A DNA stretch of 64,000 nt from Conchocele bisecta (taxonomy: Eukaryota; Mollusca; Bivalvia; Lucinida; Thyasiridae): contig CM055266.1 in assembly GCA_029237695.1 (NCBI GenBank), forward strand, positions 110,005,370-110,069,369. Direction: 5' to 3'. The notes under the pieces were generated by a model. The model searched no databases. It was not told the DNA's origin and saw nothing but the letters and a program-made list of their open reading frames with translations. This document shows positions 1-12,439 of the stretch, piece by piece (position 1 is the first letter of the stretch; each line of letters opens with the position of its first letter). The position numbers and the translations under genes were made by a program.

Positions 1-70
1 ATTTAGGGAACGAATTGTTATTTGGTGGGTACGAATTAAAAAAAAGCGATGTCCCCTGCGGGGCTCCGTA
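1..70. repeat. 3' end of a 21-bp-unit MITE
   Basis: This is the right-hand end of the same element that is complete at 51062-51358. It carries the GGGAACGAATTGTTATTT unit, an A-rich stretch, and the terminal GCGGGGCTCCGTA. The left part lies outside the window. Confidence 0.7.
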
Positions 71-540
71 CATTATAACTTAGATACCGTTGTTGATTAC
101 GGTACGCCAATGTTAGTTTGTGATGTAAGAGGTAAGATGGCGAATTACGTCAGTAATATAATCAATTTACCACCAGTCTGAACAAAAAGAACAGGTCCGC
201 GTTCATTCATAGAAAACATAGGAGACTTAGTAGAACAGTTTGTAACATAAAATAGGCTTGTGCACTAATGGTGCCCGCCCTAATGGTGTACACATTCATC
301 AAATGCAGTGTGATAGGGTATCAACACATTTTTATATACCGCAACTATGTAACCAGTTTTGATTTTCATCATCAGACAGACAATGAAAATAGCCAATAAA
401 ATGGCCGTCAAACGGACCCCGAGTGAAAATATATGACGTAATGAACAAACCACTTATTCACTAGACACCTACATGCATATTCATGGGTTGCACGGATATC
501 CCATTTTCCTTGTCGACAAATATTATATATGGGGGCATAC

Positions 541-830
541 GTGTGTTACAAATGCTCACAATTATCTAGTGTCCAATTTATTGAAGCAATGCATGAAGTA
601 ATATTAAAATTATATGATGGTGAAGAAACATGTACAAACTTTTTGACACAAAAATTGTCTTAGTGTTTCCGCAAAAATGTGAAGGTAAAAAAGGTCAAGG
701 TCATGTTAGTGGCGGTATAAGTGTGTCCCAAATGCTCACATGTATCAAGTGTACAAATATTGAAACAATCCGTAAAGGAACATTAATGTTGTATTATGAT
801 GAAGAAACTTGTACAATTTGTTTTACATTG
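541..830. repeat. Direct duplication with 180-bp offset
   Basis: Two diverged copies (about 541-650 and 721-830) share GTGTGTYMCAAATGCTCACA near their start and GATGRTGAAGAAACWTGTACAA near their end, offset by exactly 180 bases. An open frame of 90 codons runs through the second copy, but it has no recognisable domain and begins inside the repeat, so I do not call it a gene. Confidence 0.55.
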
Positions 831-889
831 TTGACGCGGACGACGACGATGGAAAAAGCGGCGACTATAGTCACGCCTTCTGCTAAAGC

Positions 890-962
890 ATCGATGGTCT
901 AGTAATATAAGGTCGTAAGTGCTATGCTAAAGCATACGACCTTATGTTACTAGACCATCGAT
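890..962. repeat. Foldback element, ~30-bp arms
   Basis: An inverted repeat begins ATCGATGGTCTAGTAA and ends TTACTAGACCATCGAT. The arms pair over about 30 bases with one or two mismatches around a short centre. No coding content. Confidence 0.8.
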
Positions 963-1749
963 ACAGGCGCGACAAAATTCACATGGCGTATCTCATATGC
1001 TGCCAGTAGTAAACATCCACAGCATACAGCCGCGAATTAATTATACAGCAACAAGTAAACTCCAAACGGCTATATAACTGAGACTAGCATACCTCATCGT
1101 TTCCCAGAACAGATGACACTATCACAAACACTCCACACGTGGCGAAAAGTGCACACCCCACCTCCATTTTAGATGGTTGAAATGTAGCTACCTGAAATGT
1201 AGCTACCAGAATGTGAACGAATAGCACTGCACATCGACACTGCTTAGCTCTCAAGTTGTTGTTTACGGCAACGTACGAGAAAACTTACATGTAGCCTATA
1301 GCGACCAACTTAATAGCAGAGAATTGCAGAAAATTAGGACACACATTGATGGCTCTTGTTAACACTGATATCGGTTGGTTGCCATGTCTATATTTAATGT
1401 GGACATACGTGTCCATGTGTTTGACAACCTGGTTGGCACTGGTCTTCATGGTACTAGCGTGCACTAGTTGTTAACCACAGGGTTTGTTTTTCTATGGATT
1501 ACTCCGCCACGGACAGCTAGAATACAGCCAATCGATAACGCCGTTTGTGAAACTGGAGAGATGGAGATTGCGGCTCCCAGAATAAATAATCGTTGTCGTG
1601 GAATGAATAATTCCAATCAAGGGGGCACAACTAGAACGTGTACATTTCTAGAGGTAGGATACAGAAAATAGCGTAGACACATCCGCCTCCGTTAATCTTG
1701 CCAAGATGTCAACTTTTCTGAAAATCTACTGGCAATCTCTACTCGCAAT
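963..1749. other. No gene recognised
   Basis: AT-rich sequence with only short open frames. A 16-base unit (GAAATGTAGCTACC) is repeated twice near 1180-1210. Nothing else could be supported. Confidence 0.5.
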
Positions 1750-1814
1750 CAAGCAGTTTGATTGGCTCAGCCTGAGCTGTAGCACAGCTCAGGCTGAGCC
1801 AATCAAGCTGCTTG
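1750..1814. repeat. Near-perfect palindrome, 31-bp arms
   Basis: The left arm at 1750-1780 and the right arm at 1784-1814 are reverse complements with a single mismatch, separated by 3 bases. The centre reads CCTGAGCTGT-AGC-ACAGCTCAGG. It would extrude as a long hairpin. Confidence 0.9.
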
Positions 1815-1839
1815 AATTCAAGCAATATATTCAAGCAGT

Positions 1840-2171
1840 TATAATTCCAGCACAAAAATATTTACACAATTCCCTAACATTTGATTGGCCCGTAGCAAGT
1901 CTCTGTCCAAAATTTATATCCCAGTAAACTCCCATATGCCGAACTACTTTCCGTAACTGTGAGGCGCAGTTAGCATAATTCTTAAGAAAACGGAAAATAA
2001 ACACATTTTCTTGATGGATTTATTTCAAATGCTGGAATTATAAGGAATGAATGGTATTTTTGTTGAATTTATCGGGGATATAACGAGGCCTTCCGGCCTT
2101 CGTCCAGTATTCCGTGACTTTTCCAAGTTTATACCCCGATAAATTCCACAAAAAGACCATTCATTCCTATA
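1840..2171 (+). repeat. Composite MITE plus hairpin, copy 1
   Basis: A ~200-bp MITE bounded by ATAATTCCAGCA and TGCTGGAATTAT is followed immediately by a hairpin that starts GGAATGAATGG and ends CCATTCATTCC. In this copy the left hairpin arm has lost part of its sequence. The same two-part unit recurs at 51457-51810 (inverted order) and 57188-57541. Confidence 0.8.
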
Positions 2172-2222
2172 TTAAATATAAATATATGTTCAAATAATGG
2201 CAGGTTTAGCGCAGGCGGTGGT

Positions 2223-2325
2223 GTATCAGGCTAGTGCCTTTTGATATCAGTTTTATCAGGCACGGCTAGGAAATGCTTGGAAATTCCGAGACTGCCGCGT
2301 AATTCCTACGATTTCCGCGCCGAAC
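2223..2325. repeat. Degenerate member of a foldback family
   Basis: It shares GGCTAGTG, TTTTGATATCA, TTTATCAGGC and AATTCCTACG with the long palindrome at 61221-61369, but the arms no longer pair well. Confidence 0.5.
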
Positions 2326-2571
2326 CTTTCAATGGTGGTTATATTTAGGGACGTAATCTGATAATTGAAGCGATACGAACTTGTATGTTTAATTTATGGT
2401 GGTGTTCAATGTCACGATTACAAGGTTAAGTTACCACTTTCAAACTGCTATCATACAGAGATATAAACTAGAGCTGTACATACGTTTCCAAATATATTTC
2501 CCGTTTTGTTCTATTTTGGCCCTTTGAGTGGTACCGATTGGTCAACATTCTGGTTGTACACTATATACTAT

Positions 2572-3231
2572 AGGTCCACCACCACCATTGATTGTTCCTA
2601 TATAAAATAACCAATGATCACACGTTTTGCTATTCTCTGCTACTTTCATTTTTCGTATGGATGTTGTGGGACCTGTTTTCCATAACCTGCACCCATTCTG
2701 CTCTGGATATTCACTAATTAAAAACTAGGTTTAATTATTGTTAAGAAAGATAAATTCAATCTCCTTTGATAACCCTGGTGGTGGCGCAAAAGTCTGCGGG
2801 TGGAATTGGAACCGTCTCACATGAAAAACATGCTAATCCCAAAGCATATGCTTAAAACGGATGTAAATGATACATTTACATGCTTATGAAGTAGATTAGT
2901 GCATCAATTGAATTGGTTTCTGCAAGCAAAGAGTGTCTATGGCCAAACAAGTCTGGCTTATTTTTTTTTAACATACTACTATGGACTACACCGCACATGA
3001 ATATCTGATCATTTAGTTATCATAAAACATGTGTTAAGCATATAGGACCATCACCACCATTGACTTTTCCAATATAAACTAACCAATGATCACACATATT
3101 TCGCTATTCTCTGCTACATTTATTTTTCGTATATATGTTGGTGGAATTATTTTTCCATAACCTGTACCCATTCTGCTCTGGATATTCACTAATTAAAATA
3201 CATGTATATGTATAGGTTTAATTATTGTTAA
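2572..3231. repeat. Pair of ~180-bp direct repeats
   Basis: About 2572-2744 and 3044-3231 are diverged copies sharing AACCAATGATCACAC, GCTATTCTCTGCTAC, CCCATTCTGCTCTGGATATT and TTTAATTATTGTTAA. The second copy ends about 20 bases before the truncated LINE begins. Family unknown. Confidence 0.65.
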
Positions 3232-3244
3232 CCTCGCCAACCAA

Positions 3245-4470
3245 TAAGTTTGCTAAATATTCACTACAAAATAGCAACAAAGGCTATCGAAAATAGAATA
3301 AAAAAGGTATTAAATAATTTAATAGATTGTTCACAAACAGGATTTATTAAAGGTAGATATATTGGAAAAAATATAAGGCTCTTCTCCGAAATAATTGAAC
3401 GCGCAAATTATAAAAATATACCAGGACTCCTATTTTTCGCCGATTGATAGTATAAGCCATGAGTATATAATTAAGGTATTAAAAGTTCTAATCTTCGGAC
3501 CCAGCTTAATCAAATGGATTGAAATATTTTATCATAATATATCTAGTTGTGTAACAAATAATGTCTATCTTTCGGATCTTTTTTTGCGTTGGAGGAGTAA
3601 GACAAGGATGCCCATTATCTCCTTATTTATTCTTAATCGCAATAGAAATACTCTCGCACAGTCTCCGAAAAAATCAATTAATAAAATAAATAACTATAAA
3701 TAATGAAGAAATAAAAAATAGTATGTTTGCGGATGATACTACATTTTGCCTGGATGGGTCTAGACAATCACTCGAAATAGTAATTAGTACAATAGATAAT
3801 TTTGGAAACATTTCAGGTTTACTACGTTTAAACAATTCTAAGTTTATCCTGTTTAGAACAGGTTCGACTAAGAACTCTACAACTACGTACTGTGATGATA
3901 AACCATGTTAATGGACTGCACATGTGGCCAAAACATTAGGGATATAGTTTTGTAATGATAAAAATAAAGTGCATAGTTTAAACATAGATCCTAAAATAAA
4001 GGAATTTCAGCAATGTTTGGACCAATGGACAAAAAGAAAGCTCGCCATACTAGGTAAAATAACTGTCATTAAAAGTTTTGCATTTCCGAAATTAATATTC
4101 CTTTTAACAGTACTAGACCAGCCTGAGCAGGAGACGATTAAGCAAATCATACACATTATGTTTGATTTTCTCTGGGATGCAAAGCCTGATAAAATTAGCA
4201 TAAACAAATATTGTTAAAACGTTCGAAGAAGGCGGACTAAAAATGATAGAATTATAATCGTTTACGGATAACCTAAAGGCTACATGGGTCAAACGACATG
4301 CGCAAACTGAAAATCACGGGAAATGGAAAGTACTATATTTAAACTATTTGAAGCCTTTTAGAGGTGTACATATATTTGAAGAAAATGTAAATAAGGGAAG
4401 TAAATATAACAAATATACTGTTCTAGAACTACATCAATCTTTAATTAAACAGAAATAAAATAATGATTTA
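3245..4470 (+). pseudogene. Tx1/L1-type LINE ORF2 fragment (reverse transcriptase)
   Basis: This is a remnant of the reverse transcriptase of a non-LTR retrotransposon, which copies its RNA into DNA at the target. Visible motifs in order are YKIATKAIENRIKKVL, QTGFIKGRYIGKNIRL, IKWIEIFYHNISSCV, a shifted VRQGCPLSPYLFLIAIEIL, then FADDTTFCLDGSRQSLE (the catalytic FADD box, 3724-3735) and the downstream thumb-like region with LAILGKITVIKSFAFPKL and FDFLWDAKPDKI. Motif order and wording fit the Tx1/L1 group of molluscan LINEs. It is 5'-truncated inside the RT domain (no endonuclease) and broken by several frameshifts and stops; the FEKAFDS box is deleted. Matching sequence fades out near 4470. 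Certainly non-functional. Confidence 0.85.
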
Positions 4471-4634
4471 ATATAAGTAATAACGATTACATAAAATACT
4501 TCAGACTGATTACGTGCATTCTTCAAGACTGGAGAACACAAATTAAAAATGAAAGAATAAACACGGTAAATGCAAAGATACTATTAATAGAACAAATATG
4601 AAAAATGCATAACGTCTATACACGCTGAATTGAA

Positions 4635-5338
4635 ATGACGACACAATCGGAAATGTTCAAAAATATGTTTGGAAAGTCTATAGAAAGCATGGCGTCACCA
4701 ATAAAAGAAGAGGTTTACAAGTCAGTGTCGCACTGGATAGATATAGTGGAGGGTGAAATTCACACATTAAGTACTGAAAAAGATGAACTATTAGAAGAAG
4801 CCAAAGTGATGAAGAACAATTTGGAAGACAAAGACCGACAGATAAAAGTGTTACACGAAAAACACGACAAAGCCAGGAATCATTATATCAAGAAATCCAA
4901 CGAACTGGAACAATATGCCAGACAAAATAGCATACGATTTAACGGACCAGGTCTACCAATTGAAGATACCAAGGAAACTGATGCCCAGGCCACGACCACG
5001 GCTGTAGGTCTGATGAACAGTAAAATGGGCCTCAACATCACTGAAAAGAAAATAGACATCGCACATATAATTGGATTCATGAGCAGAGGTAGACCAAGAG
5101 GGATTATCGTAAAATTTGGTTTGTCTGAAATCGCGGCGTTGAAAGATAAGCGGACTAAACTACGCGGTACCGGCATTTTTGTACAGGAGGATCTAACTCA
5201 GTTGAACGCAAAAGTTCTCAAAGCGGTACGAGAAAGCCCAGAAACCGAAGCTGCGTGGACATTGGAGGCAAAATTCATGGCAAATACAAGGCAAACGGCA
5301 ATGTAGACAAAATCGACTACGAACATTGGCTTCAATAG
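4635..5338 (+). pseudogene. LINE ORF1 protein with a C-terminal frameshift
   Basis: This 223-codon frame starts MTTQSEMFKNMFGK. Residues about 45-90 are charged and heptad-like, fitting the coiled coil of a LINE ORF1 RNA chaperone. LEQYARQNSIRFNG follows, then a compact domain with RGRPRGIIVKF and LRGTGIFVQEDLTQLN, which resembles the RRM and C-terminal domains of L1-like ORF1 proteins. The frame ends early at 5306. From about 5264 another frame reads GGKIHGKYKANGNVDKID and ends at a TAG at 5336-5338, the kind of ending expected after the WT motif, so a single-base indel near 5261-5268 probably caused the change. It follows an ORF2 remnant rather than preceding an ORF2, so it belongs to a different insertion. 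No ORF2 follows it. Confidence 0.75.
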
Positions 5339-7277
5339 ACACCTATATACAGCAACATAATTTATTAAACCACATCATAGTTCAACCACCAATATATATG
5401 TCTTCACGAGTACATTGTACGTTTCGTATTTACAAACAGTATACATGCCAATAGTACAATAGAATACTGACTAACGGTTATGCTTGGGTGTGTGTCAATG
5501 CCTTGCATTGTCGAGCCTGCTCAATTGTGCATCACTGTAGACTTAGACCAGTCTGTATATCCGTACAGACTGGTCTGTGTCCACAATGCCAACGAACTTT
5601 ACATAGCAACATATCTGGCGAATACTTCTCAGCTAGTAACTACACTGGTCTACCGTGTAAAACAGACCCTTTTATCGGGTATTGAGCCACATACAAACGA
5701 ACCATACACATAACTAAATATATACATATATATGCATGTACGATAACTTTTACGAACGAAATATCTAAAAAAATAATCTAACAGCAGCATATTTGTCAAC
5801 ATTGTGAACACCAAAAAGCTACAGGCAACGATTACTATATACCGATATACATATCAAAACCGATATTAGTACAAGTATGGTTTTATCAAGACACGACCAC
5901 TGAACTGAAGTATGTGTGATAATTGATTGTTCATTGTGCTGCCACTGGGGACAATGGACTCATAACCAATATGTGACAGAATGTACATGGTTTATATCAT
6001 TTCAATCAAATGGTAGAGACTTGCATTCGGGACCGAGTCTACACTGCACAGTTTTGGATATGTGCCTTTATTGTCAGCTAGGACGCACACCTTTCGTCAG
6101 TGGTCCATCGGGATGACCCTAGGTGTGTTTGACTGTTATCACCATTCACTGAGTGGCAATAACATTCGTGCTGTTCTTCCTATTGCGTTATTATGAAGAT
6201 GGCATACAACATGTAATCACCCGACATTAGTGGCTGACCATTTTTGAATATACACTCGGTCATCTAAATGTTTCGCTTTTCGATTTAGATGGCTAATGGT
6301 AACACATGTTTGCACATGTGTAATAGTTACATATAATCGATACAGTCGACATGTGAATTATATATGAGCCCATGTATGTGAATAAATAAATTACGACATG
6401 TACGACCAGTGTAGTCCCCGATCAGGACAGTATTTTTGCGCAGTATAATCGGAAGCTGCACTTGTCGATATTCAGACACGTTAACGCAATGTGTAGTATA
6501 CCTCAGAAAACATGTGTATTTTTAACCGGTATAATAACTGTATTCTACTTGGGCTTTTTTCAACATTCGTGGCCACATATATAACCGCGGGCTTTTGATA
6601 CACTGGTGACGTAAAGCGTAAGATCGAATGGTCAGTCAGTTATATTTATATTTATTACTACACGTATAAATATATATCATTCAAATGAAATGTCATACTC
6701 TTTGCAGACATTAGTAAATGTAGTAATTTTGAAAATTCGACAGGATGCAGTTGTCATAAAAAATCAGCTCGTGTGTTCATGTCGTATATTTTTGGGCACT
6801 TGCCTGAGAACAGGAAAACTGGCGAACGAAGGGTGTTGACACAGATCAGAATGTACATCCGATGCGATCTGGCTCAGCGCTGTTCAGCTCGTCAGTCATG
6901 TGCTAATGACGTAGATCCTGATCAGACTGTGCATCCGCACACTCGGAACGGGGTCTGCGCTGCTCAGCGCGTCAGTCATGTGCGAATGGCGTAGACTCTG
7001 TCCAGAGCGTAAACCAGTCAATACAATATTATACAATATTGTTCCCAGTTCGTGGATATTGGCTTATGTCAAAATATATTATTACATACGATGGTATGAC
7101 TCTATACTGAACAATGTGCTAGGACCAATTTGTTAACAGACATCCAACTATGATTTTATATATGTCGATATATATATATGCATGTATGTATGAGTTAACA
7201 AACCGCTTATGTACACTCCATGTGATACTGAATTCTTGTGCTGTCATATGCCATCCTTTCACTATAAATCTAAACAA
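5339..7277. other. No gene; short repeats and one small palindrome
   Basis: AT-rich sequence. At 5545-5576 a 13-bp-arm inverted repeat (AGACCAGTCTGTA) surrounds a 6-base loop. At about 6860-7000 there are two copies of a motif with CAGCGC/CAGCTCGTCAGTCATGTGC, a piece of a common bivalve-type interspersed repeat. The remaining open frames are short and unrecognised. Confidence 0.5.
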
Positions 7278-7283
7278 GAACAA

Positions 7284-7309
7284 TTATAACATGAATGATC
7301 ATGTTATAA
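7284..7309. repeat. 5'-terminal stem-loop of unit A
   Basis: Perfect 11-bp arms (TTATAACATGA and its complement) surround ATGA, 6 bases from the inferred 5' end. The same stem-loop is present in copy B at 23682-23707. Confidence 0.85.
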
Positions 7310-7667
7310 AAGAACGCTTTGAGTGTACGTTATTACTATTGAGGCCAACTACATGTTTGCAAGTAGCATGTAAAGTTATAGATATCAGGGTATGGGATCA
7401 GTGGTTTTCCTGCTTTTCCGACGTGACGTATTCTGTGACGTCATTTTTACAGTAAATTTTCTTGAAACTTTTCCAAGCAAACGGACGGATTTCGATGATA
7501 TGTATCTCACCATAGAAGTGACATACCGGTTCGATGATATGTATCACACCATACATTCACGTTCTTTAGATTTTTATTCACATACATGGTAACCGATTCT
7601 TCGTCAAAACCAGAAAATTGTTAGATTAAAGCAAACTATACCATAATGCAAGAACTGACATCATTAA

Positions 7668-7730
7668 ACGAAGCTAATCCCCTCGCACTGGCATCATTAA
7701 ACGAAGCTAATCCCCTCGCTGGCAGCCTTG
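7668..7730. repeat. Two tandem copies of a ~31-bp unit
   Basis: CATCATTAAACGAAGCTAATCCCCTCG occurs twice in tandem. The same pair occurs in copy B near 24060-24125, so the duplication predates the split of the two copies. Confidence 0.8.
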
Positions 7731-9899
7731 ATAATACAAAAGTACTTCGTGACCTTGGGCGGTCGAAGGTGGGTCATATGAGTCTACTCATATGCTAAAC
7801 CATGCTCCATAGACACACATTATGGTCAAATAATATCAAAATCGTGGAAGCAATTCACAAGTTATTGAAAAATGAAAGGTGTTACTAGCGTACGTACATA
7901 TGTACGCAGTACATGGACTAACGATATACCAGCTCTTGCCTGTCGACGAGGGATACTAATTGGCAACCTGTTAAGCATTTAATGCGTTATGTTTCATTAA
8001 ACTCTGTCTTTCCATTATAAAGATATTACATTCAACATCCTGCACCACCTTTAATTGACATGGCGCAATTTTAAATATTGCGCGGGCCCAATTTTCCCAA
8101 TTTTAGTACTTTCCCCTAACAAAAAAAACCGGCATCTAGTCGCACGCTGACTGAGCCGCGATATATAAACTTACCCAGGGAGATTACATTACGCGTCCAC
8201 TGGCGGTTTGTTTCGGTGAGTCCGCACAGTACAACAGTCCGACTTGGCAACGCCACCTAGCGACTTATCATCGACACTGCAGTGCATGATATAAAAATCC
8301 TAAAACCATCAACTTCTAAAACTGGCGTTTTGAAGAAAGTCATGAAATAAAATTATGCAATATTAAATTCGATAAAATTGACGCAGTACAATTTGAACAA
8401 CGTTATAAGCCAAAGATATGAGTGCCAGAAATAATCCACATTCAAACACATGAAAATGTTTGCCATTTCTCCCATTTCATTGTCGAAACTCCAGACGGTT
8501 TTACAGAATGTGAAAGCCGTGGAAAATGTATACTGGATATCAAATACTCCTACAAGCACTAAAATATGAACTTGTGAGTGAAATTCACGACAGGTCATAC
8601 ATTACATCGAAACAGAAATCATTGCCTTGAAAAAGTCTGAGAAATATTACACACACACAAGTACACATTCAAACTGGCTGTATGTCAAACATTGTTCAGC
8701 GACTTTGCACTGCAGTGGAGTAGCCAGATTCATGCAGAGGGGTGTGAATTGTGAATGGAGTTTGGAAGGGGGTGCGAGAACATACATTCAATTACTTCCA
8801 TTGTAGTGATTTTCACATATATTATACAGGTAGTTATTTCCCCCAGAAAACGTAGGTTAAAGTAAAAAAATACCCACCTGACCAAATGTTACGGGATGCA
8901 ATTACACACCCACTGGTGAATCCATGTGACAAGTGTTTTGTATGATGTGGTGTTTGTGAATGAGCTGATAAGACACGTGTCGTGCCTTTGCACTTAATGA
9001 CTGGGTGCCAGACATCCTTCATCAAAGTTGCAAATCATGATTTGAATTGGGGTCCCATCTGTTTGGCACAAAGTGTTCTTTATAGGAATTAAATATTAAA
9101 TAAGTATAATTGTGTAACTATTCCAACAGTTTTAAAAAATACGAGTGCCCGCTACAAAGAAATATTCACTTAGTAATCTTAGGTTTACTGATAGGTTGTA
9201 TCATCGTGCCATTTTGATTGTAAATGAGGCAGGTCATTTTTAAATTATTTATATCAACTAAATGTGTCACCTGAAAAAATATTTGTATTGACTTGTTACA
9301 AAATATGATCATTGCACATCAAAAGATAAATAGAGAGAATAAATAGTTGTTTCCATTAACATTTTAAAGAGTCAATGTTATCGCCCTTGATATCAAAGTG
9401 GCAATTCAAGCTTCATGTAAAAATAATAATAATGTAAAATTAACATGGTTGATATGATTTTTTTAAGAATTTTACCAAATTTTCTACGACGGCCATCTTG
9501 GATTATGCGACAACCTCCATTTGAACAAATATGAAAATGCTTCACCCACGCACCACAACTGTGAAGTCTGACCAGCGTCGGTCAAACGGTACATGAGAAG
9601 AAGACGAAATCTATAATTAAAGGATGACCTGTCGGCGGCCATCTTGTATGATGTATCATCCGATTTTGACAATACCCACGATACCTTCGCCATGTGCCAG
9701 ATACAAAATCAATGCGTGAAAAAACAAAGGGAGAACACTGGAATATTAGTGAGGCAAGAGTTGTGATAAATATACAAAAAGGAATTCCAGTTATGCTTGG
9801 GACACAAAATCAGTACATGTATCCGAAAAAAACAAAAGAAATCAGTATGGTAAGATATGTTATTCTTGCTTTTAAGGACTAGAGCAAGTGAGCGGTGAG

Positions 9900-11060
9900 C
9901 GGGGTCTCATACATACCCTCGGCCGCAGCAAAGTCATTTGGCCTTGACCTTTGGCATGAAAGCCGCTTAGGTGAGATATAGAATGAAAATATGTTGACAA
10001 AGAAGTATGTGACATTTCCAGTCGATCTAACATACGGTTGCAGATAAATTGTGTACTTAAAACATTAATGCAAATATTTCAAAACATTTAACACAATTTG
10101 ACCTTGACCTTGGGCATGAAAGTCACATGCGTGGGCTATAAAATGAAAATATGGATGTTGATTGTTGATAGACAAATATATGTTTACTTAAAACTTTAAC
10201 GCATATATTTCAAAACATTTAACGCAAGTTTCAAAGAAAGTAATTTCACCTTCACCGTGTGCATGAAAGCCGTATAGAATGTTTGTTTAATGGTGTTTAA
10301 CGGCCTATCAACAGCTATGGTCTAATACTCACATAAAGAATATAACTGTCGGATACCAAATGCCAAAGTTGTTTGTTTGTTTATTGGTGTTTAACGGCCT
10401 ATCAACAGCTCAGGTCATATAAGGCTGGGCAAACGGGTTCGATCCTGTATTAACCTGCTGCATTGGGGGGAAAATCCCAAAATCAGAACGGAATAATTTC
10501 ATTGAGAAAAATATAGTCAGCCCTGAAATTAGAATAACCTGACCTGATGCCAGGTCCATACCACACCAATGTCACTTGGCCCCTTTCCCTCTTTCCCTAA
10601 AAAAGGATTACGAATAATCGTAATACTCACACAAGAGATATAACCAGATTCAACTGTCACATACAAAATGCCAAAGACGTATGGAGGGCCAAACCAGGTC
10701 TCCAGTCGGATTTCCGGTAAGGATGAATCGCGATTGTTAAATTACCCATCACATGCACCCACCAGGGCGATAGAAAGAAAATATTGATCTTCTAACTTAA
10801 TAAAGAAGTATATGAAGTTTCAAGTCAACTCGACTTGCGGTTGCAGAGACATTGTGTACTTAAAAACCTTGACATGTTTGATGCAAATATTTCAAAACTT
10901 TAAGTAATTTGACCTTGTGCAGGAAAGCCACATCGGTGTGCTACAGTATAAAAAATATGGATGACGATAAAGAAGTATATAAAGATTCTACTCAATGCGA
11001 TTTACGGTTGCAGATATAATGGGTACCCAAAAACCTTTAACGCAAATCTTACGGATGGAC
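9900..11060. repeat. Diverged internal repeats including the GGCCTATCAACAG element
   Basis: This holds repeated motifs such as TTTGACCTTGACCTT(T/G)GGCATGAAAG and ACTTACGGTTGCAGA, and two copies of a short interspersed repeat that starts TGGTGTTTAACGGCCTATCAACAGC (about 10285 and 10385). The second copy extends to about 10730 with a GGGTTCGATCC box. The corresponding block is at about 26380-27560 in copy B. Confidence 0.6.
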
Positions 11061-11564
11061 GAAAATACAAAAACTATATACACCTCGACATACTTTGTAT
11101 GCCTGGGTATGAATCATGATTGAAGGCACTGTGTTACAGATGATGCCTCAATATGTTGTTTGCCACATCATGCACTGCAAATGACCAATATCAACCAATT
11201 GCACCATTTCATTCGAAGTCAAATTTCGAAGTCGAAATTTATTGTACATATGTAATTTGTTACAAGTTTGACCATTGGGCATTGATTTCAATTATAATCA
11301 TGATAATAGCACAAAAATAAATCATTAATTCGTAAATTTTCGTTTCCCTTCGAAAGTCTACAAAGTTTGTCTTTGGTCTATTCTGGATGTTTCAAGTAAA
11401 ATCCTTTATTGCGAAGATATCTGAAACAATGTGAAACCAACCAAATATAGACTTTATAGACTGTGGACGTTAAACAAAAATTTATGAATCAAAGATTGAA
11501 TGCAATACCTTAAATGCTAATCACTCTAGGTTGGCGGTAGGATTTTTAAATTTGCTCAAATATG

Positions 11565-11775
11565 TGTCTGTGACTGGAGAAATGGGGCTTATGGGATTTG
11601 CGAAAAAGTGTAGATACACATATCCGCACAGGATCTGCACTGTTCACCATTGCATCAATGAAATCTCCATCATGCTTCTAACAAGCCACATCATTATCAG
11701 GCTACAGGAGTGTACTATTTGATCAGGAGCTACACTGGTCACAAATCCCATAAACCACATTCTCCAGTCACAGCC
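11565..11775. repeat. Inverted-repeat element (CTGTGACTGGAGAA ends)
   Basis: It is bounded by GTGTCTGTGACTGGAGAAATGG and its diverged complement ending CATTCTCCAGTCACAGCCAC. The copy B counterpart is at about 28083-28296. A related piece lies at 49380-49490. Confidence 0.65.
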
Positions 11776-11776
11776 A

Positions 11777-11986
11777 CCGGTTAAAGTAACGGACCAATAC
11801 CTATAAATACATTAAATATACCTAAAAGCATCAATAAGTAAAATAAAATAGGCCAAACAAATTATTTACTCCCATATATCACACATGGAGTAAATACATT
11901 TTGTTTAGCTTATGTTTCTCTCACTTATTGATGCTCTTAGGTGTATTTAATGTATTTATAGGCCATGGTCCGTTACTTCAAACTGA
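11777..11986. repeat. Foldback MITE with GTAACGGACC ends, long form
   Basis: It starts GGTTAAAGTAACGGACC and ends GGTCCGTTACTTCAAACTG. The arms pair over roughly 75 bases, including ATAAATACATTAAATATACCTA and GCATCAATAAGT. The copy B counterpart is at about 28295-28503. Confidence 0.85.
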
Positions 11987-12439
11987 GGTCACAGCCACAT
12001 ATGTGTAAAAGCATAGTAAATATATTTCTGACCATTTCAATATCTAGTCCTTCGAGTGTCACATAATCGGAAATGTACAAATGCCATTCTGTCCACCACA
12101 AGAATAAGTCACCGATTCAAAAAATATTGACAAATCTTAAAACTGCACAAGTCAGATTTGTGTGAATAAGATTCATTCTCATTTCCATCAACACAAGAAG
12201 TAACATGTCTTCACGACACATCCTTTCAACAGGTTGATTAGATGATTAGAGCAGAAATCAGAGTTAAGAACCACACAAACACTGCCACTGGCATGGATGG
12301 TACTCTGGTTAAATGGTTAATTTTTTGTAACTGAACTTGTCTTTCTCAAGCTCTTCCTCGAGCGTTATATTTTCAGATGTCGCTGATCTTAAGATGATGA
12401 CAGTCTGTCATGGCGACACTATATTTTGCTTCGTGTAGG

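Noticed and set aside
630..902. 90-codon open frame
   Set aside because: It starts inside a diverged 180-bp direct repeat and shows no domain, no splice context and no conserved motif.
9694..9882. 62-codon frame present in both copies of the large unit (also 26155-26358)
   Set aside because: Open in both copies, but the few differences mostly change the amino acid and no domain is visible; conservation is explained by the recent duplication.
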